From Baffinella frigidus (Eukaryota > Cryptophyceae > Cryptomonadales > Baffinellaceae): a stretch of 38,872 bases of DNA. Where the stretch lies: assembly GCA_026770585.1 (NCBI GenBank), contig MU647545.1:58590-97461 (forward strand). Reading direction: 5' to 3'. Below the pieces are notes generated by a model. It saw only the letters and a list, made by a program, of their open reading frames with translations, did not search any database and had not been told where the DNA came from. The position numbers were made by a program, and so were the translations under genes. Each line of letters opens with the position of its first letter. The stretch's first letter is position 1. Below are positions 13,592-22,876 of this stretch, in pieces.

Positions 13592-16267
13592 ATGGGCAAG
13601 TATCCACACCATGAGATGTTTATGCAGACGGACATGAAGGGCCGTGATGGTTATATGGGTGCCAGGGGTATGAGTCGTAGTGGACGCAGTGGTTCTAGGC
13701 AGAGGCATCGTGGTGGTTCCATGGGCCCCAGTCACATGCATCGTGGTAGTTCCGCGACCCCCAAGCGCCATCGTTCCCAGTCCAACTCCGGGCGTGCTTC
13801 CAGGTCCCGTGGGTTCACTTACGCTGCAGACATGAGTATGCCCGCGGCCCAGTTCCAGCACTTTGATGCCAGGCACGGGTCCCACAATTATGGGCACCAT
13901 CATCACGAGCATGGCCGCCACCACCACCCCCAGCACGGGTACAACCGGCAAGGTCATTTCAATAGTGCCATGCCCCAGACCCACTACGGTGCCCAGAGCC
14001 ACTACGGTGTCCAGGTGCCTACCTTCAATGGTCTGGCTAATCCCATGGGTGCTGGTATACAGAAAGTGTCTCGCGGTCGTGGTGGGCGTGGTAGGGGGTA
14101 TCGTGGTCGGGGGTATCGTGGTCAGCAGGGACCTCCTGGTAAGCCCGGTCCTCCTGGTGGGTTCACACCGCCTGGTAAGCCCGGTCCTCCTGTTGGGTTC
14201 ACACCGCCTGGTAAGCCCGGTCCTCCTGGTAGACCCGGGTCGCGTGGTCCGCGCAGGTCCAGGTCCCGTGGTGGGTCTAGACCGCCTGGTCAGCCCCCCG
14301 GGTTTAATCAGCCCAGGGGGAACGCAGAGACTGGTATTACGTGCTCGGTTAACAAAGTGCATGATGCTCTCTCGAAGTTGGTGAACAACGTCGGGGTCTT
14401 GACCAAGGAAGATGTGGACAAGTACGACGAGTTCAACATGAAGGAAAACGGCAGTATGTTTTTCGAGGAAGCGGCAGCTACTATGTATAACGCGGCCAAT
14501 ACCGATTTTGGAATAGACTCTGCATATTCAACCCCGTTGGTGGTGGGACAACCGTGTATCCTCCACAAGCACGACCCGACGCAAGTTGGACAGAATAAGT
14601 TGGTTATGGTCAAGATAGACGCTACGCTGTTCAATCGAGAGTTTGACAATCGTAACACACACAAGGTGGAAACTGCCGATCCTGGTGATAAGGTTTCGTG
14701 GACCCACGTTGCCACCGGACACACCGGTAAGGCACCACAAGAGAAAGGCAGCACCAAGCACCACGCGGGGGGGTACGTTTCTCTGGCGATACCTGCACAT
14801 CTCCTTGAAAAGCTGACTGGTTTCAGTTACCATGAGATATGGCCCGAGATTGGTCACTCGAGTGGAAATCAAATTGGAGAGAAGCCCGAGTGGACGCATG
14901 CCGCACAGAGTCAAATGGCTGAGATAATCAAGGGATATTACGATCAGGGAGTCGGATCAGCTGATTATGGCCGGTACAATACCGCGGAACCCAGCAGCGA
15001 TTTCGTTCTCACCGAGCATGATGAAATGCTCCTTGGGCTCTTCCGTCAAAATCCTGAGGAAGACAACACGTTCAAATGCAAACGCATCAATGAAGCAGTT
15101 CGTCATTGGCGAGACGCCCAAGCCAAAAAGATCGACCAGAACATGGTCGTCCATAACATTGTGGAGATCGTGTCTGACCCGGATCTGACTGAATGGTTCG
15201 ATGATGTTATGCGGTGCCATGTATACATGCTGGAATGTATCCATGTGCAGAAGAGGTATCCAAGCATGGCGGGTGATTGGTCTCTACTAGAGATCAATGT
15301 CGCACTGAAGATGGCGACGCATAAGTGGGCGACGAAGGTAGGCGATATTTGGAATAATCCTCCGAGTGAAACGACCGGCTTTTTCGATGTGAAGCAGTAC
15401 AATACTGCTATGCAGGAATTGCAGGAGGTGCACGCAGAGGCCAAGAAGACCCCCCTGTCTGGAGATGGCCGTCGTCTCCACATCAAAGACGCTGCAGAGT
15501 ATGGTCGATGTGTTAACGCGTGTATGACGACCAAGCTGGCTGGTATACTTTCCAAATGTATGAAGCCGTCTACCACCTCCATTCATAAGGGGTCGGGTTC
15601 GATGGTGTGGGCTGATACGTATGCCAATGTGGTGAAAGATTTGTACGGTCTACAGGAAGCGAATATCACGATTCAGGACCAGCCAGTTTATGGTAAGACG
15701 GGTGGGACTGTGCAAACTGTGGATTATATCGACATGAGCATGTTCGACGCGATGCACTTGGTTCGGAAATATGATTACGTCTATACTGGGCCGATCAGGT
15801 CAGAAGGCCCAGTCGCAAAACCGAAGCGGGTTGGGAAGAGATCCAACCACACTCGACTTACGTCACTAGCAGACGCCGTTGGTCCCAACAAAATCTCCTG
15901 GCACCTCATGGCAATGACCAATCACTGTTGTCACATTACAGAAGGTTGGAATACGTCCGGAGGTTTGTTCAGGAAACTACAGATGGCCGATTTTGGGAAA
16001 CACACCAACAAGATCCACGTACGCCAAACCGGGTGGTGTGACAAAGTTGAAAATGCCAATTGCAAAGGGGTATTTCGCGCGATGAGTGGGGCGAAGTGGG
16101 TGAGGAAGACTGATACCGAACCCGTGAAGGGTGACAGCTCTGAAGTGCGTGCGGATACAACCCCAAAGGAACCGCCACGCGATGTTCAAGTGCCGGTGAT
16201 CGAGGATGTTGAGCAGAAGACGATGTACAGATCCAAGGGTAGTGATTATAGTAGCGCGTTCTTTTAG
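13592..16267 (+). CDS. Large protein with His-rich, RGG and collagen-like N-terminus
   Basis: Product of 891 residues, ATG at 13592. Residues 1-80 are Arg/Ser/Gly-rich, with SRSGRSGSRQRHRGG and RSRSRG-like patches. Residues 95-125 are His-rich (HHHHEHGRHHHPQHG). Residues 155-185 hold RGG/RGY repeats, and 185-250 hold a collagen-like Gly-Pro-Pro stretch with three 12-residue units (GKPGPPGGFTPP). From about 255 the protein is a 630-residue globular region with no recognised motif. RGG and SR segments usually bind nucleic acid or drive condensation. A major structural or packaging-associated role is plausible because of size and TATA-class promoter. The neighbour at 16377 is co-oriented and may be functionally linked. 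Not assigned to a family. Confidence 0.8.
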   Translation: MGKYPHHEMFMQTDMKGRDGYMGARGMSRSGRSGSRQRHRGGSMGPSHMHRGSSATPKRHRSQSNSGRASRSRGFTYAADMSMPAAQFQHFDARHGSHNYGHHHHEHGRHHHPQHGYNRQGHFNSAMPQTHYGAQSHYGVQVPTFNGLANPMGAGIQKVSRGRGGRGRGYRGRGYRGQQGPPGKPGPPGGFTPPGKPGPPVGFTPPGKPGPPGRPGSRGPRRSRSRGGSRPPGQPPGFNQPRGNAETGITCSVNKVHDALSKLVNNVGVLTKEDVDKYDEFNMKENGSMFFEEAAATMYNAANTDFGIDSAYSTPLVVGQPCILHKHDPTQVGQNKLVMVKIDATLFNREFDNRNTHKVETADPGDKVSWTHVATGHTGKAPQEKGSTKHHAGGYVSLAIPAHLLEKLTGFSYHEIWPEIGHSSGNQIGEKPEWTHAAQSQMAEIIKGYYDQGVGSADYGRYNTAEPSSDFVLTEHDEMLLGLFRQNPEEDNTFKCKRINEAVRHWRDAQAKKIDQNMVVHNIVEIVSDPDLTEWFDDVMRCHVYMLECIHVQKRYPSMAGDWSLLEINVALKMATHKWATKVGDIWNNPPSETTGFFDVKQYNTAMQELQEVHAEAKKTPLSGDGRRLHIKDAAEYGRCVNACMTTKLAGILSKCMKPSTTSIHKGSGSMVWADTYANVVKDLYGLQEANITIQDQPVYGKTGGTVQTVDYIDMSMFDAMHLVRKYDYVYTGPIRSEGPVAKPKRVGKRSNHTRLTSLADAVGPNKISWHLMAMTNHCCHITEGWNTSGGLFRKLQMADFGKHTNKIHVRQTGWCDKVENANCKGVFRAMSGAKWVRKTDTEPVKGDSSEVRADTTPKEPPRDVQVPVIEDVEQKTMYRSKGSDYSSAFF
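14118..14232 (+). repeat. 36-bp tandem repeat coding for collagen-like units
   Basis: Repeats of cctggtaagcccggtcctcc followed by tg(g/t)tgggttcacaccg, about three copies, give the collagen-like Gly-Pro-Pro stretch of the 891-residue protein. Confidence 0.8.
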
Positions 16268-16332
16268 GTTGTCGAGGGTGGTAGGATGACAAAGAGTAAG
16301 TATGGTGGAGTGGTCTTGTGTAGCGCATGTGG

Positions 16333-16339
16333 TATTTAA
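16333..16339 (+). promoter_or_regulatory. TATTTAA box of the 320-residue protein gene
   Basis: ggTATTTAAAg lies 38-44 nt before the ATG at 16377. Since it falls inside the longer open frame that starts at 16302, it favours 16377 as the start. Confidence 0.65.
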
Positions 16340-16376
16340 AGAATGTTCATTTATCGTGTATTCTGTGTCTGTCAAA

Positions 16377-17339
16377 ATGGCCACTAGTCTGGCAAACACA
16401 ACGTCCACGCGCGCTGATTCCTCATCACGGCATATGCTACAGTGCCGTGTGCATAGGGATCGTCTCCTATCGTGGACAGATACGCAGTGCAATAACAGTG
16501 AACTTCAGCGGAATAAGCACATGTACTCATTGACTAAGGATGAACTGGCTTTGGATGTGACGACGCAGATGGATCCCCATTCTGACCAGTACTCTCGCAG
16601 AAGCCAGCCGTATCCGATGGTTTTGAGTTCATTCCACGGGCTTGGTACCGTCGCCAACGACGTCTACGCGTGTCTCATGTGTGCGGATACTCCATTTCAT
16701 GAGCATCGCCATGAACTGTTTACACACCTGAAGACTCAAACCTTTGCAAACAATGGTGGAAAGAAAATCAGTGACGCTGACCACACTAAAGTGAGGACGC
16801 TTCCATATTTTCGAACCATGGGCTATTCAGTGGGCACGGCGTACGCTCACGAGAACACCGGTGATACGATTGCGTCTGTGATGATCGGGGGTATCGTCAC
16901 CGTACTCAATGGGGCATTTCCTATCCAGACGGGTGACCCTGTTATGTGGTATCTTACGAAGGCTGAATCGGACATGTTCGATACGGCAGGGAAACGCATA
17001 CATATCTTTAACAAGAACCCTATGCGGATTGACCCCGCAGACCCGGCGGGTTTAACGTGGGGACACGAGGATGTAACACGGTACGTTGAGGAAGTCCGGA
17101 AGAAGTCTAAAGCGGACCGCCAGCAGAAAAACCCGGCCAGGAACAAGGTGAAGTTTATGAAGAACGTCAACGGGTTCGAGTTGGCTGGTAACGAGGCTAA
17201 GTCTGAGATCGCTCTCATCAAGCCATTCCATTACAAGAATGCAAGCGATGGGGATGTAGAGCGCGTGTTTGCAGTCTGTGTATCACCAGCGGCACCGTTT
17301 GAAATGGTTGACATTATGATCTCTAGGCAAAGTATGTGA
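16377..17339 (+). CDS. Putative virion structural protein, 320 residues
   Basis: The frame is open from an ATG at 16302, but the TATA box at 16333 places the transcript start downstream of it, so ATG 16377 (MATSLANTTS) is preferred. The protein has no signal peptide or span. Its centre is beta-rich (IASVMIGGIVTVLNGAFPIQ, then TGDPVMWYLT), a pattern reminiscent of barrel or insertion domains in virion proteins. A Lys/Arg-rich segment follows (VRKKSKADRQQKNPARNKVK), and the end is a neat strand-helix (HYKNASDGDVERVFAVCVSP). It follows the 891-residue gene by 110 bp on the same strand. The structural assignment is a guess from composition and context. Confidence 0.75.
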   Translation: MATSLANTTSTRADSSSRHMLQCRVHRDRLLSWTDTQCNNSELQRNKHMYSLTKDELALDVTTQMDPHSDQYSRRSQPYPMVLSSFHGLGTVANDVYACLMCADTPFHEHRHELFTHLKTQTFANNGGKKISDADHTKVRTLPYFRTMGYSVGTAYAHENTGDTIASVMIGGIVTVLNGAFPIQTGDPVMWYLTKAESDMFDTAGKRIHIFNKNPMRIDPADPAGLTWGHEDVTRYVEEVRKKSKADRQQKNPARNKVKFMKNVNGFELAGNEAKSEIALIKPFHYKNASDGDVERVFAVCVSPAAPFEMVDIMISRQSM

Positions 17340-17447
17340 TAGTGTTTCCAATGAACTTGACCGTACGGATTTCCTGGCACACGGGAGAGTATTGTATATG
17401 TACCTGACTTCGTATATAGCATATATGTCTTCTTCTAGTGTACTAGT

Positions 17448-18317
17448 ATGCGCCCCGACGGTATCAACGATACAGGTGCACCAAGGCCTAAGTGGCAACC
17501 ATCGAGGTATAGCTATATGTTTGATGTGGACTGTTCTAGTTTGGATCTAAGAAACACCAGCAGTTTTGTACATACAGATAATCGTCATGGTCAAAGCGTG
17601 GTCCAAGCTACGGCATCCAATATTCAAAATAGGAATCAGGACGGGGCATCAACAACCCCCGCTAATTACGGGCCCCAAACACTCACTGGTACCCATGACA
17701 CCAACCCCCATCGACCAAACCCGGACGTGTATGTGGGTGTCGACCCCAAACTCAATAATGCATCAAAGATAGCTCGATACGAGCAGTCTATCCACAGCTC
17801 GCGGGTTAATTCTTTATTCAAACGTGATACACTTGCTGGGTTGTACATCTTATCACTGCTGTCAGGTGTTTCTGTCTTAGGAATCGTGGGTGGTGCTCAT
17901 AACCAAGAGCGCGTATTCTTGAGCTTCTCTTTTTTCTACGGGATTTTCATTCCTGTGGTGGCCACACACACCTGCCTGGTGTTGGATAGCGTCGAATGTG
18001 TGGTGTTTGGATTGCTCTTTTTGATCACTGCCCCTTTCAGTGTATCACTCAGCGTGCTCAATCGATCACATGTATCTGTTTCGGTGTCTCTTATTCTAGT
18101 GGCGGTGTTTCATTTGGTGGCGGGTAGGCAAGGGGTAATCCGAATATTTCTCCTGGGAACAATGGCACTCTTCATATGGATGTGTTTCGGGGGGGTATTA
18201 GACAACCCACAACGGGGGGATCCGGCAGCTCTGATTGTGGTGCCGGGGCTACAGATGATCTATGTTTGTCTCACGGGGTGTATCAGTGTACTGTGTGGGG
18301 GTGCACGGGTTGTGTGA
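17448..18317 (+). CDS. Multi-pass membrane protein with polar N-terminal domain
   Basis: Product of 289 residues, ATG at 17448; an A/T-rich cgtatatagcatatatgtc box lies 20-35 nt upstream. Residues 1-120 are polar and Asn/Gln/Thr-rich. Five to six spans follow (LYILSLLSGVSVLGIVGGA, FFYGIFIPVVATHTCLVL, VFGLLFLITAPFSVSLSVL, VSVSLILVAVFHLVAG, IRIFLLGTMALFIWMCF, LIVVPGLQMIYVCLTGCI). It belongs to the membrane-protein group typical of this window. No family was recognised. Confidence 0.75.
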   Translation: MRPDGINDTGAPRPKWQPSRYSYMFDVDCSSLDLRNTSSFVHTDNRHGQSVVQATASNIQNRNQDGASTTPANYGPQTLTGTHDTNPHRPNPDVYVGVDPKLNNASKIARYEQSIHSSRVNSLFKRDTLAGLYILSLLSGVSVLGIVGGAHNQERVFLSFSFFYGIFIPVVATHTCLVLDSVECVVFGLLFLITAPFSVSLSVLNRSHVSVSVSLILVAVFHLVAGRQGVIRIFLLGTMALFIWMCFGGVLDNPQRGDPAALIVVPGLQMIYVCLTGCISVLCGGARVV

Positions 18318-18409
18318 TCTCTGACACGTGTGTGATGTGGCCTGACACGTGTGTGACTTTTATTATGAACAATGTGTTTGTCTAGACGCCCATCACATCT
18401 ATCTCCGAC

Positions 18410-18787
18410 ATGTGGGCACGGGGGTGTCGCGCATATGGGGAGATGACCAATCCAATGTGTCGGTTCTGTTTATCCCGTGGTCCACTGTATTCCACGCATC
18501 AACACATGGTCCAATCGTCATATGCCTCCACTATAGTCGGGGACGTGTGGACCACCATTGGGGAATACGAGAAGCAGATTATTCCTTCCTTCACGACGTG
18601 GTGTATGTCCTGTGAACGCGTGAGCTTCATCTGTACAGATACAATCTCCGACTTCCATCCTGAAGGGGTCCATATCGTGCACGGCCCGCTCACACAGCAA
18701 CAGACGTGTGTGCGAGAGATGGAGTTCGAGTCTCAAGTGGCGTTGCTGAGACACCTACAAGCACTGTCTCTATGTCCAGAGTTTTGA
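18410..18787 (+). CDS. Small Cys-rich (possible zinc-binding) protein
   Basis: Product of 125 residues from ATG 18410. Two CxxC pairs are visible, MCRFC near residues 17-20 and WCMSC near 65-68, together with His residues (STHQHM), suggesting a structural zinc site. There is no membrane span. The next in-frame ATG (MTNPMCRFCL) is an alternative start. It lies between the upstream membrane protein (stop 18317) and the convergent repeat protein (stop 18819). The function is not known; the codon pattern and Cys spacing make a real gene likely. Confidence 0.6.
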   Translation: MWARGCRAYGEMTNPMCRFCLSRGPLYSTHQHMVQSSYASTIVGDVWTTIGEYEKQIIPSFTTWCMSCERVSFICTDTISDFHPEGVHIVHGPLTQQQTCVREMEFESQVALLRHLQALSLCPEF

Positions 18788-18818
18788 ACACATACGTTTG
18801 AGCTCCAAAGAGAATTCA

Positions 18819-19592
18819 TTACACACCGTTGAGCATCTCCGAGATCTCTAAGTCAAATTGGGCGGCGTCGTGTGCGTACGACGATTGCATCTGCGCGAGT
18901 ACGGACCCACTACCTGCGACCTCTGATGACGGCTCATGAACCTCAACGAGGATCTCTACAGGTGACTCAACCACTTCAACGAAGATCTCGGCCGAGTACT
19001 CAGTGGGATGAATCGAGAGTGGAGAACAATGGGGGATCTCGGCCGCGGGCTCAACTACCTCAATCGAGAGCAGAGAAACATCGGGGATCTCCACGGGGGA
19101 CTCTAGGGCCTCAGTTGAGAGTGGAGCAACGTCAGGAATCTCCACGGGGGACTCTAGGGCCTCAGTTGAGAGTGGAGCAACGTCAGGAATCTCCACGGAG
19201 GACTCTATGGCCTCGGTTGAGAGTGGAGCAACGTCGGGAGTCTCCACGGAGGACTCTAGGACCCCAATTGAGATTGGGGGAATTTGGACAATGGTTATCT
19301 CCTCATCCCACGGGTCTTCGTTGCCCAGGACCCCTCCTCTGTTTAATACAAAAAGCAGACACCACATCTCTGACTGGTCGATGGATGCTGACCCGGCACC
19401 GCTGATTGTTTTCAGTCGTGTTATTGCAAGTTTGGACATTTCTGACACACGGGTTGACGCGGATGAAATCACACTGTTGACCCTGTTTATGTCCCAGAAT
19501 TGGTTATATTTCTGCATCTCCTGTTCCATCAATTGCACATAATTCACAGGTTGCACACCACCCTCTTGATCAGACATGTAACCAGACGCCAT
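18819..19592 (-). CDS. Acidic repeat protein, 257 residues
   Basis: ATG at 19592 (MASGYMSDQEGG). The first 110 residues are helical (coiled-coil-like, YVQLMEQEMQKYNQFWDINR). Then a 17-residue unit recurs four times with changes (core ESPVEIPDVAPLSTEA), followed by degenerate copies (VVEPAAEIPHCSPLSI, VVESPVEILVEV). No span. The repeat resembles low-complexity tethers that carry short linear motifs. A TATTTAG box lies about 20-26 nt upstream. The unit at DNA level is 51 bp. Function unknown. Confidence 0.75.
   Translation of the reverse strand: MASGYMSDQEGGVQPVNYVQLMEQEMQKYNQFWDINRVNSVISSASTRVSEMSKLAITRLKTISGAGSASIDQSEMWCLLFVLNRGGVLGNEDPWDEEITIVQIPPISIGVLESSVETPDVAPLSTEAIESSVEIPDVAPLSTEALESPVEIPDVAPLSTEALESPVEIPDVSLLSIEVVEPAAEIPHCSPLSIHPTEYSAEIFVEVVESPVEILVEVHEPSSEVAGSGSVLAQMQSSYAHDAAQFDLEISEMLNGV
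19083..19290 (-). repeat. 51-bp tandem repeat in the acidic protein gene
   Basis: Units of 51 bp (core on plus strand gggactctagggcctcagtt, then gagagtggagcaacgtcagg) occur three to four times and are nearly identical in the middle copies. They encode the 17-residue unit. Confidence 0.85.
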
Positions 19593-19610
19593 AAGTTGTG
19601 TCTGTCCTTC

Positions 19611-19619
19611 CTAAATACC
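19611..19619 (-). promoter_or_regulatory. TATTTAG box of the acidic repeat protein gene
   Basis: The minus strand reads ggggTATTTAGgaagg about 20-27 nt before the ATG at 19592. Confidence 0.5.
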
Positions 19620-19707
19620 CCAATTATCCACTTGGTGTGACATATCAAATTGACGCATTCCATGTGCTGTGCATCCGTTTACTTATGACCAACAACTACT
19701 CAGCGAA

Positions 19708-21387
19708 TCACTGAGCGAGGTAACCGGCCTCTACGAGGAACGTCTTTGTAAGCTTAGGGGACACGTAGTTGAGGATCTTCTCGATGATGTCGTCCGAGAG
19801 AATCTTGAAGCGGTACCGTATCCCTTTGGTGATGCAGTTGCGCATCTCGAGGTAGTCCGCTTGGATGATCTTGAACGGTCCATGTCCCTCAATCGCACGG
19901 AACCGGTTCGGCCTTGGCTGCAACATTTGCTTGGCCAGCTCTCCGGGTGACAGCATTTCCGCCGAGAGCATCAACGGACAGCAGTGCGCACGCAGGACTG
20001 GAAGTAGCGCCTCTGCGGCGGCCACGCTCTTGACCGCCTTGCGTATGATCTCGTGTGCCACCGTGTGTCGCTTGTCGATCATCGTGGGGATCTGTGATTG
20101 CCGAACGAGAGATATGCACTTGGCAAATGGGAGCTTGATCACGAGCATGTAGGGCAGGGACGCGAACGTATCATCGACGGCTGTAAAGTATCGCCCGTGG
20201 GTGTAGGCGAAGCGGATTGTGATGATGTGTTCAGAGTGGTCACCGACCGGGTGACAGGGCTGGTCGTTGAACTTGAAGGGGGTATCGAAAAGGGTGACGA
20301 GAAACTGCTCGGCGTCGAAGGACCTGGCAGTTGACGGTACCACACACGTCGCCATGTCTATCGAGTCGCACACGTCCTTGAACTTGACCCTGAAGCCGAT
20401 GGATTCCAGTCCCTTGACCAGGCGAAAGTCGATGCAGCAGAAAACATCCAAAGTGTCTGCATGCCACTCCTCTTGCATCGTGGCGATGGTAGTGTTGTCG
20501 AGCAGCTTCTGGTGGTTCGGATCTGCCCCCGCCTCGATCATCCGCATGATGATCGACCCCTGAACGCCTCCGATGTCTTGGGCCGTCCTTGGCGACCAGG
20601 CTTTCACCAGGAGATTGAGCGGTAGCTCATGGGAGCGGTTTCGCCATACGAGAGGGTTGATTTTCGTATTGTCGATGGCGAGGAGCATGAGACTGAGCCC
20701 CACGGGGTTGTTGTAAAGGGCCGCGGTGTGCATGGCAGTGTTCATATGCAGGTCCAGCGCCTCCACACGGGCACCCCTCAACAAGATATACCTCATCTTG
20801 CTGATCGAGAGATGGTCGCGAAACTCTCCGAGGATCGCGAGAGGTGTCTTGTGGTTTACATTCTTGGTGTTGATGCAGACGCCAGACTCGACGAGGCATC
20901 CGATCAACGTCATAGGGGCGCGTGTGTCACAGGCAACGTGTATCGAGCGGTTCTCCGGCGTGATGTCGTCCACCGACCCTTCTTGGTGAGCGTAGAGGTA
21001 GAGACGCAGCGTACGGAGCATCGCGTGTTCTGTGTCGACGGGGGCGTGCGGGTCGGGCACCATGAAGTCGACCAGCAAGTCGTAGATGTTCGGGTCTTCG
21101 TTGAAGACCTCGTTTGTCTGCAACTCACTCAGCCATTCCTGTAGTTGCAGCACCGGGACCGGGAACACTTCCGTGCCGACCTTGAAGGATACAACCACTC
21201 CGCTTTCGACCACGCGCTTTCCCCAGACACTGTCACTCCCCAGTATGCGCAACACCGTAGCTCTGAATGCCGCTGTGAGGACCAGATCCGGGACTTCGCC
21301 AACTGTGGTGGCGAGGCCCCGCAGCAACCACGCGATGAACCCGTTCTCGTAGACTTCTACAGGTCCCCTGTTCAAAGGGATCGGCAC
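19708..21387 (-). CDS. Ankyrin-repeat protein with F-box-like C-terminus
   Basis: The open frame gives 559 residues, but it begins at a GTG (21387) and has no upstream ATG before a stop, so the true 5' end may be a non-AUG start or lie in another exon. Residues 145-300 contain ankyrin-type units (RSIHVACDTRAPMTLIGCLV; MNTAMHTAALYNNPVGLSLM; IIMRMIEAGADPNHQ). The last 30 residues have an F-box-like helix (LSDDIIEKILNYVSP). Ankyrin plus C-terminal F-box-like (PRANC) architecture is known from poxvirus proteins that recruit SCF ubiquitin ligases; a similar host-factor adaptor role is inferred. It is divergent with the 21816 gene across TTTACTAC repeats. Confidence 0.7.
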   Translation of the reverse strand: MPIPLNRGPVEVYENGFIAWLLRGLATTVGEVPDLVLTAAFRATVLRILGSDSVWGKRVVESGVVVSFKVGTEVFPVPVLQLQEWLSELQTNEVFNEDPNIYDLLVDFMVPDPHAPVDTEHAMLRTLRLYLYAHQEGSVDDITPENRSIHVACDTRAPMTLIGCLVESGVCINTKNVNHKTPLAILGEFRDHLSISKMRYILLRGARVEALDLHMNTAMHTAALYNNPVGLSLMLLAIDNTKINPLVWRNRSHELPLNLLVKAWSPRTAQDIGGVQGSIIMRMIEAGADPNHQKLLDNTTIATMQEEWHADTLDVFCCIDFRLVKGLESIGFRVKFKDVCDSIDMATCVVPSTARSFDAEQFLVTLFDTPFKFNDQPCHPVGDHSEHIITIRFAYTHGRYFTAVDDTFASLPYMLVIKLPFAKCISLVRQSQIPTMIDKRHTVAHEIIRKAVKSVAAAEALLPVLRAHCCPLMLSAEMLSPGELAKQMLQPRPNRFRAIEGHGPFKIIQADYLEMRNCITKGIRYRFKILSDDIIEKILNYVSPKLTKTFLVEAGYLAQ

Positions 21388-21815
21388 GGTCAGCCTTCTT
21401 GATCAAAATGCTCTAGAGCATTGTGCAGTGGGATGGGCGGGCGTTGAGAGAGGCGGGGGTTGTGGTGTACCAGAGCACATCCAGCATTGCTGTTGGAGCT
21501 CACGCCAGACACCTCGGGATAGAACCGCTCCAAGTCGGCGGGAAACTGGATGGTTTGATCTGAAAACGTTTTGACTATTTACCCGTTTTTACCACTCTTT
21601 TTACCGTATGTCTTTACTACACGCTCTTCACCACACCATTTTACCATATGTCTTTACTACACTCATTTTACCACACTGTTTTGCAGTGTGTCTTTACTAC
21701 ACTCATTTTACCACACTGTTTTGCAATGTGTCTTTACTACACTCATTTGTTTCCATGTGTGTTTAGGCTGTAGAGTTTTCCGGCGAACAAAACCAACCCC
21801 CCTCCAACTCCCGGC
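21388..21815. promoter_or_regulatory. Divergent promoter region with TTTACTAC repeats and an open stretch
   Basis: The right half (21595-21745) holds five TTTACTACAC cores, three within a 40-bp unit (ccacactgttttgcagtgtg, then tctttactacactcatttta). On the minus strand the left half is open without ATG from about 21560 to a TGA near 21406; it begins after a good acceptor-like gttttcag and reads like protein (QFPADLERFYPEVSGVSSN). It may be an exon of the ankyrin gene or of another transcript, but no phase-compatible donor to the ankyrin frame was found. Confidence 0.5.
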
Positions 21816-22784
21816 ATGCCAATGGATACCCAGGATCAGCGGTGCGCGGCTGCACTACTGGATCTCAGTAAGCTCTTCCGCGGTCATGAGACGGGCGTCG
21901 GTTCCACCGACAACTGCTTGGGCATCGACGAGAGCATGTACGCCGCCGGGCCTTCACTCTCCGAGATGGCGTTTGATCTCGACATGGGCGTCTCATTGGC
22001 GGGGTACGCCAGCTCCCTCGGTGTCGCACCCAACCAGACCCCCTGCCATGCCAACTACGTCAACGGCGACGTGGTCGCCGCGATTGTCGCCCTCGTGCCG
22101 AAGATCACGGAAAACGGGCCTGAGTGCCTGGAGTTTGCCCGTATCATGGAGGAGGAGTTCGAGACGCACGCAAATTCGGGTGTGGTCCTCAAGCTGGTGC
22201 TCTCCAACAACGCGCTGCTCATCATGGCGCACATCCTGTGCCAAGACCGCCGGTGTGCCGATACCATCGGTGTGACAATGTCAAGCACCATTGTCGAACC
22301 GACCCTCTTCTCCGACGAGCTTATCCCCGGCTCTGGTGTAACGCGCATGCTGCGGCCCGGGCGGTGTTTCAAGGTGAACGACCCGCTGGCCTTCAACCTC
22401 GTCTTCCGCGCACTGCAGCGCAGCCACATTTCCTGGCCAACCCGCGGTCGCACAGCTCGTGGGACCAAGGGGATCACCGACGCACTCGACCACGTCGGTC
22501 TGGGGCCGGGGACCAACGTGCGTTCATGGAACGTCAAGGCCTACAACCTCCGCGGGCCGTCCAGCACCGACCCCAACCTCGTACACCCTGACGGACTCCA
22601 GCCGCTCCGACGGGATGGGACGTCTTACCGCCAGACAGATGGATTGTATTACCGGGAATATATGTTTTCCCTGCGCCGGGGTGAGATGGCGGGTGCCCGG
22701 CAGAAACACGGCACGTGCCCGGTTGTGATTACACCCCCGGGTATCTCCCTTCCGGTGGTACCCCACCCCATGAGCACCCTGTAA
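21816..22784 (+). CDS. GC-rich gene of unknown function, 322 residues
   Basis: ATG at 21816 (MPMDTQDQRC). Soluble, mixed alpha/beta. The first half contains helical segments (NGDVVAAIVALVPKITENGP; ECLEFARIMEEEFETHANSG). The second half is rich in Arg, Gly and Pro (SWPTRGRTARGTKGITDAL; REYMFSLRRGEMAGARQKHG) and could contact nucleic acid. There is no signal peptide or span and no known motif. It is divergent with the ankyrin gene and, like it, has strongly G/C-ending codons. An AATAAA signal lies 57 nt after the TAA stop. Confidence 0.75.
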   Translation: MPMDTQDQRCAAALLDLSKLFRGHETGVGSTDNCLGIDESMYAAGPSLSEMAFDLDMGVSLAGYASSLGVAPNQTPCHANYVNGDVVAAIVALVPKITENGPECLEFARIMEEEFETHANSGVVLKLVLSNNALLIMAHILCQDRRCADTIGVTMSSTIVEPTLFSDELIPGSGVTRMLRPGRCFKVNDPLAFNLVFRALQRSHISWPTRGRTARGTKGITDALDHVGLGPGTNVRSWNVKAYNLRGPSSTDPNLVHPDGLQPLRRDGTSYRQTDGLYYREYMFSLRRGEMAGARQKHGTCPVVITPPGISLPVVPHPMSTL

Positions 22785-22840
22785 GCTTGGCCCAGTCCTT
22801 CAAAGTCTAAAATCGTGGAAACGGGGTGAGCGTTCTGTGC

Positions 22841-22846
22841 AATAAA
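22841..22846 (+). other. Polyadenylation signal AATAAA
   Basis: It lies 57 nt after the stop of the 21816 gene and only 31 nt from the stop of the convergent membrane-protein gene at 22877, so the two 3' ends nearly meet. Confidence 0.45.
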
Positions 22847-22876
22847 AACGGACGAAACGTTCTCGTGTGTCTGGCA

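Noticed and set aside
18872-19405. 177-codon plus-strand frame opposite the acidic repeat gene
   Set aside because: Its Arg/Gln-rich repeats are the antisense of the 51-bp units; the minus frame has the ATG and TATA box.
21571-22275. 234-codon plus-strand frame overlapping the 21816 gene
   Set aside because: It begins inside the TTTACTAC promoter repeats and turns into an Arg/Ser/Thr-rich shadow of the real frame.
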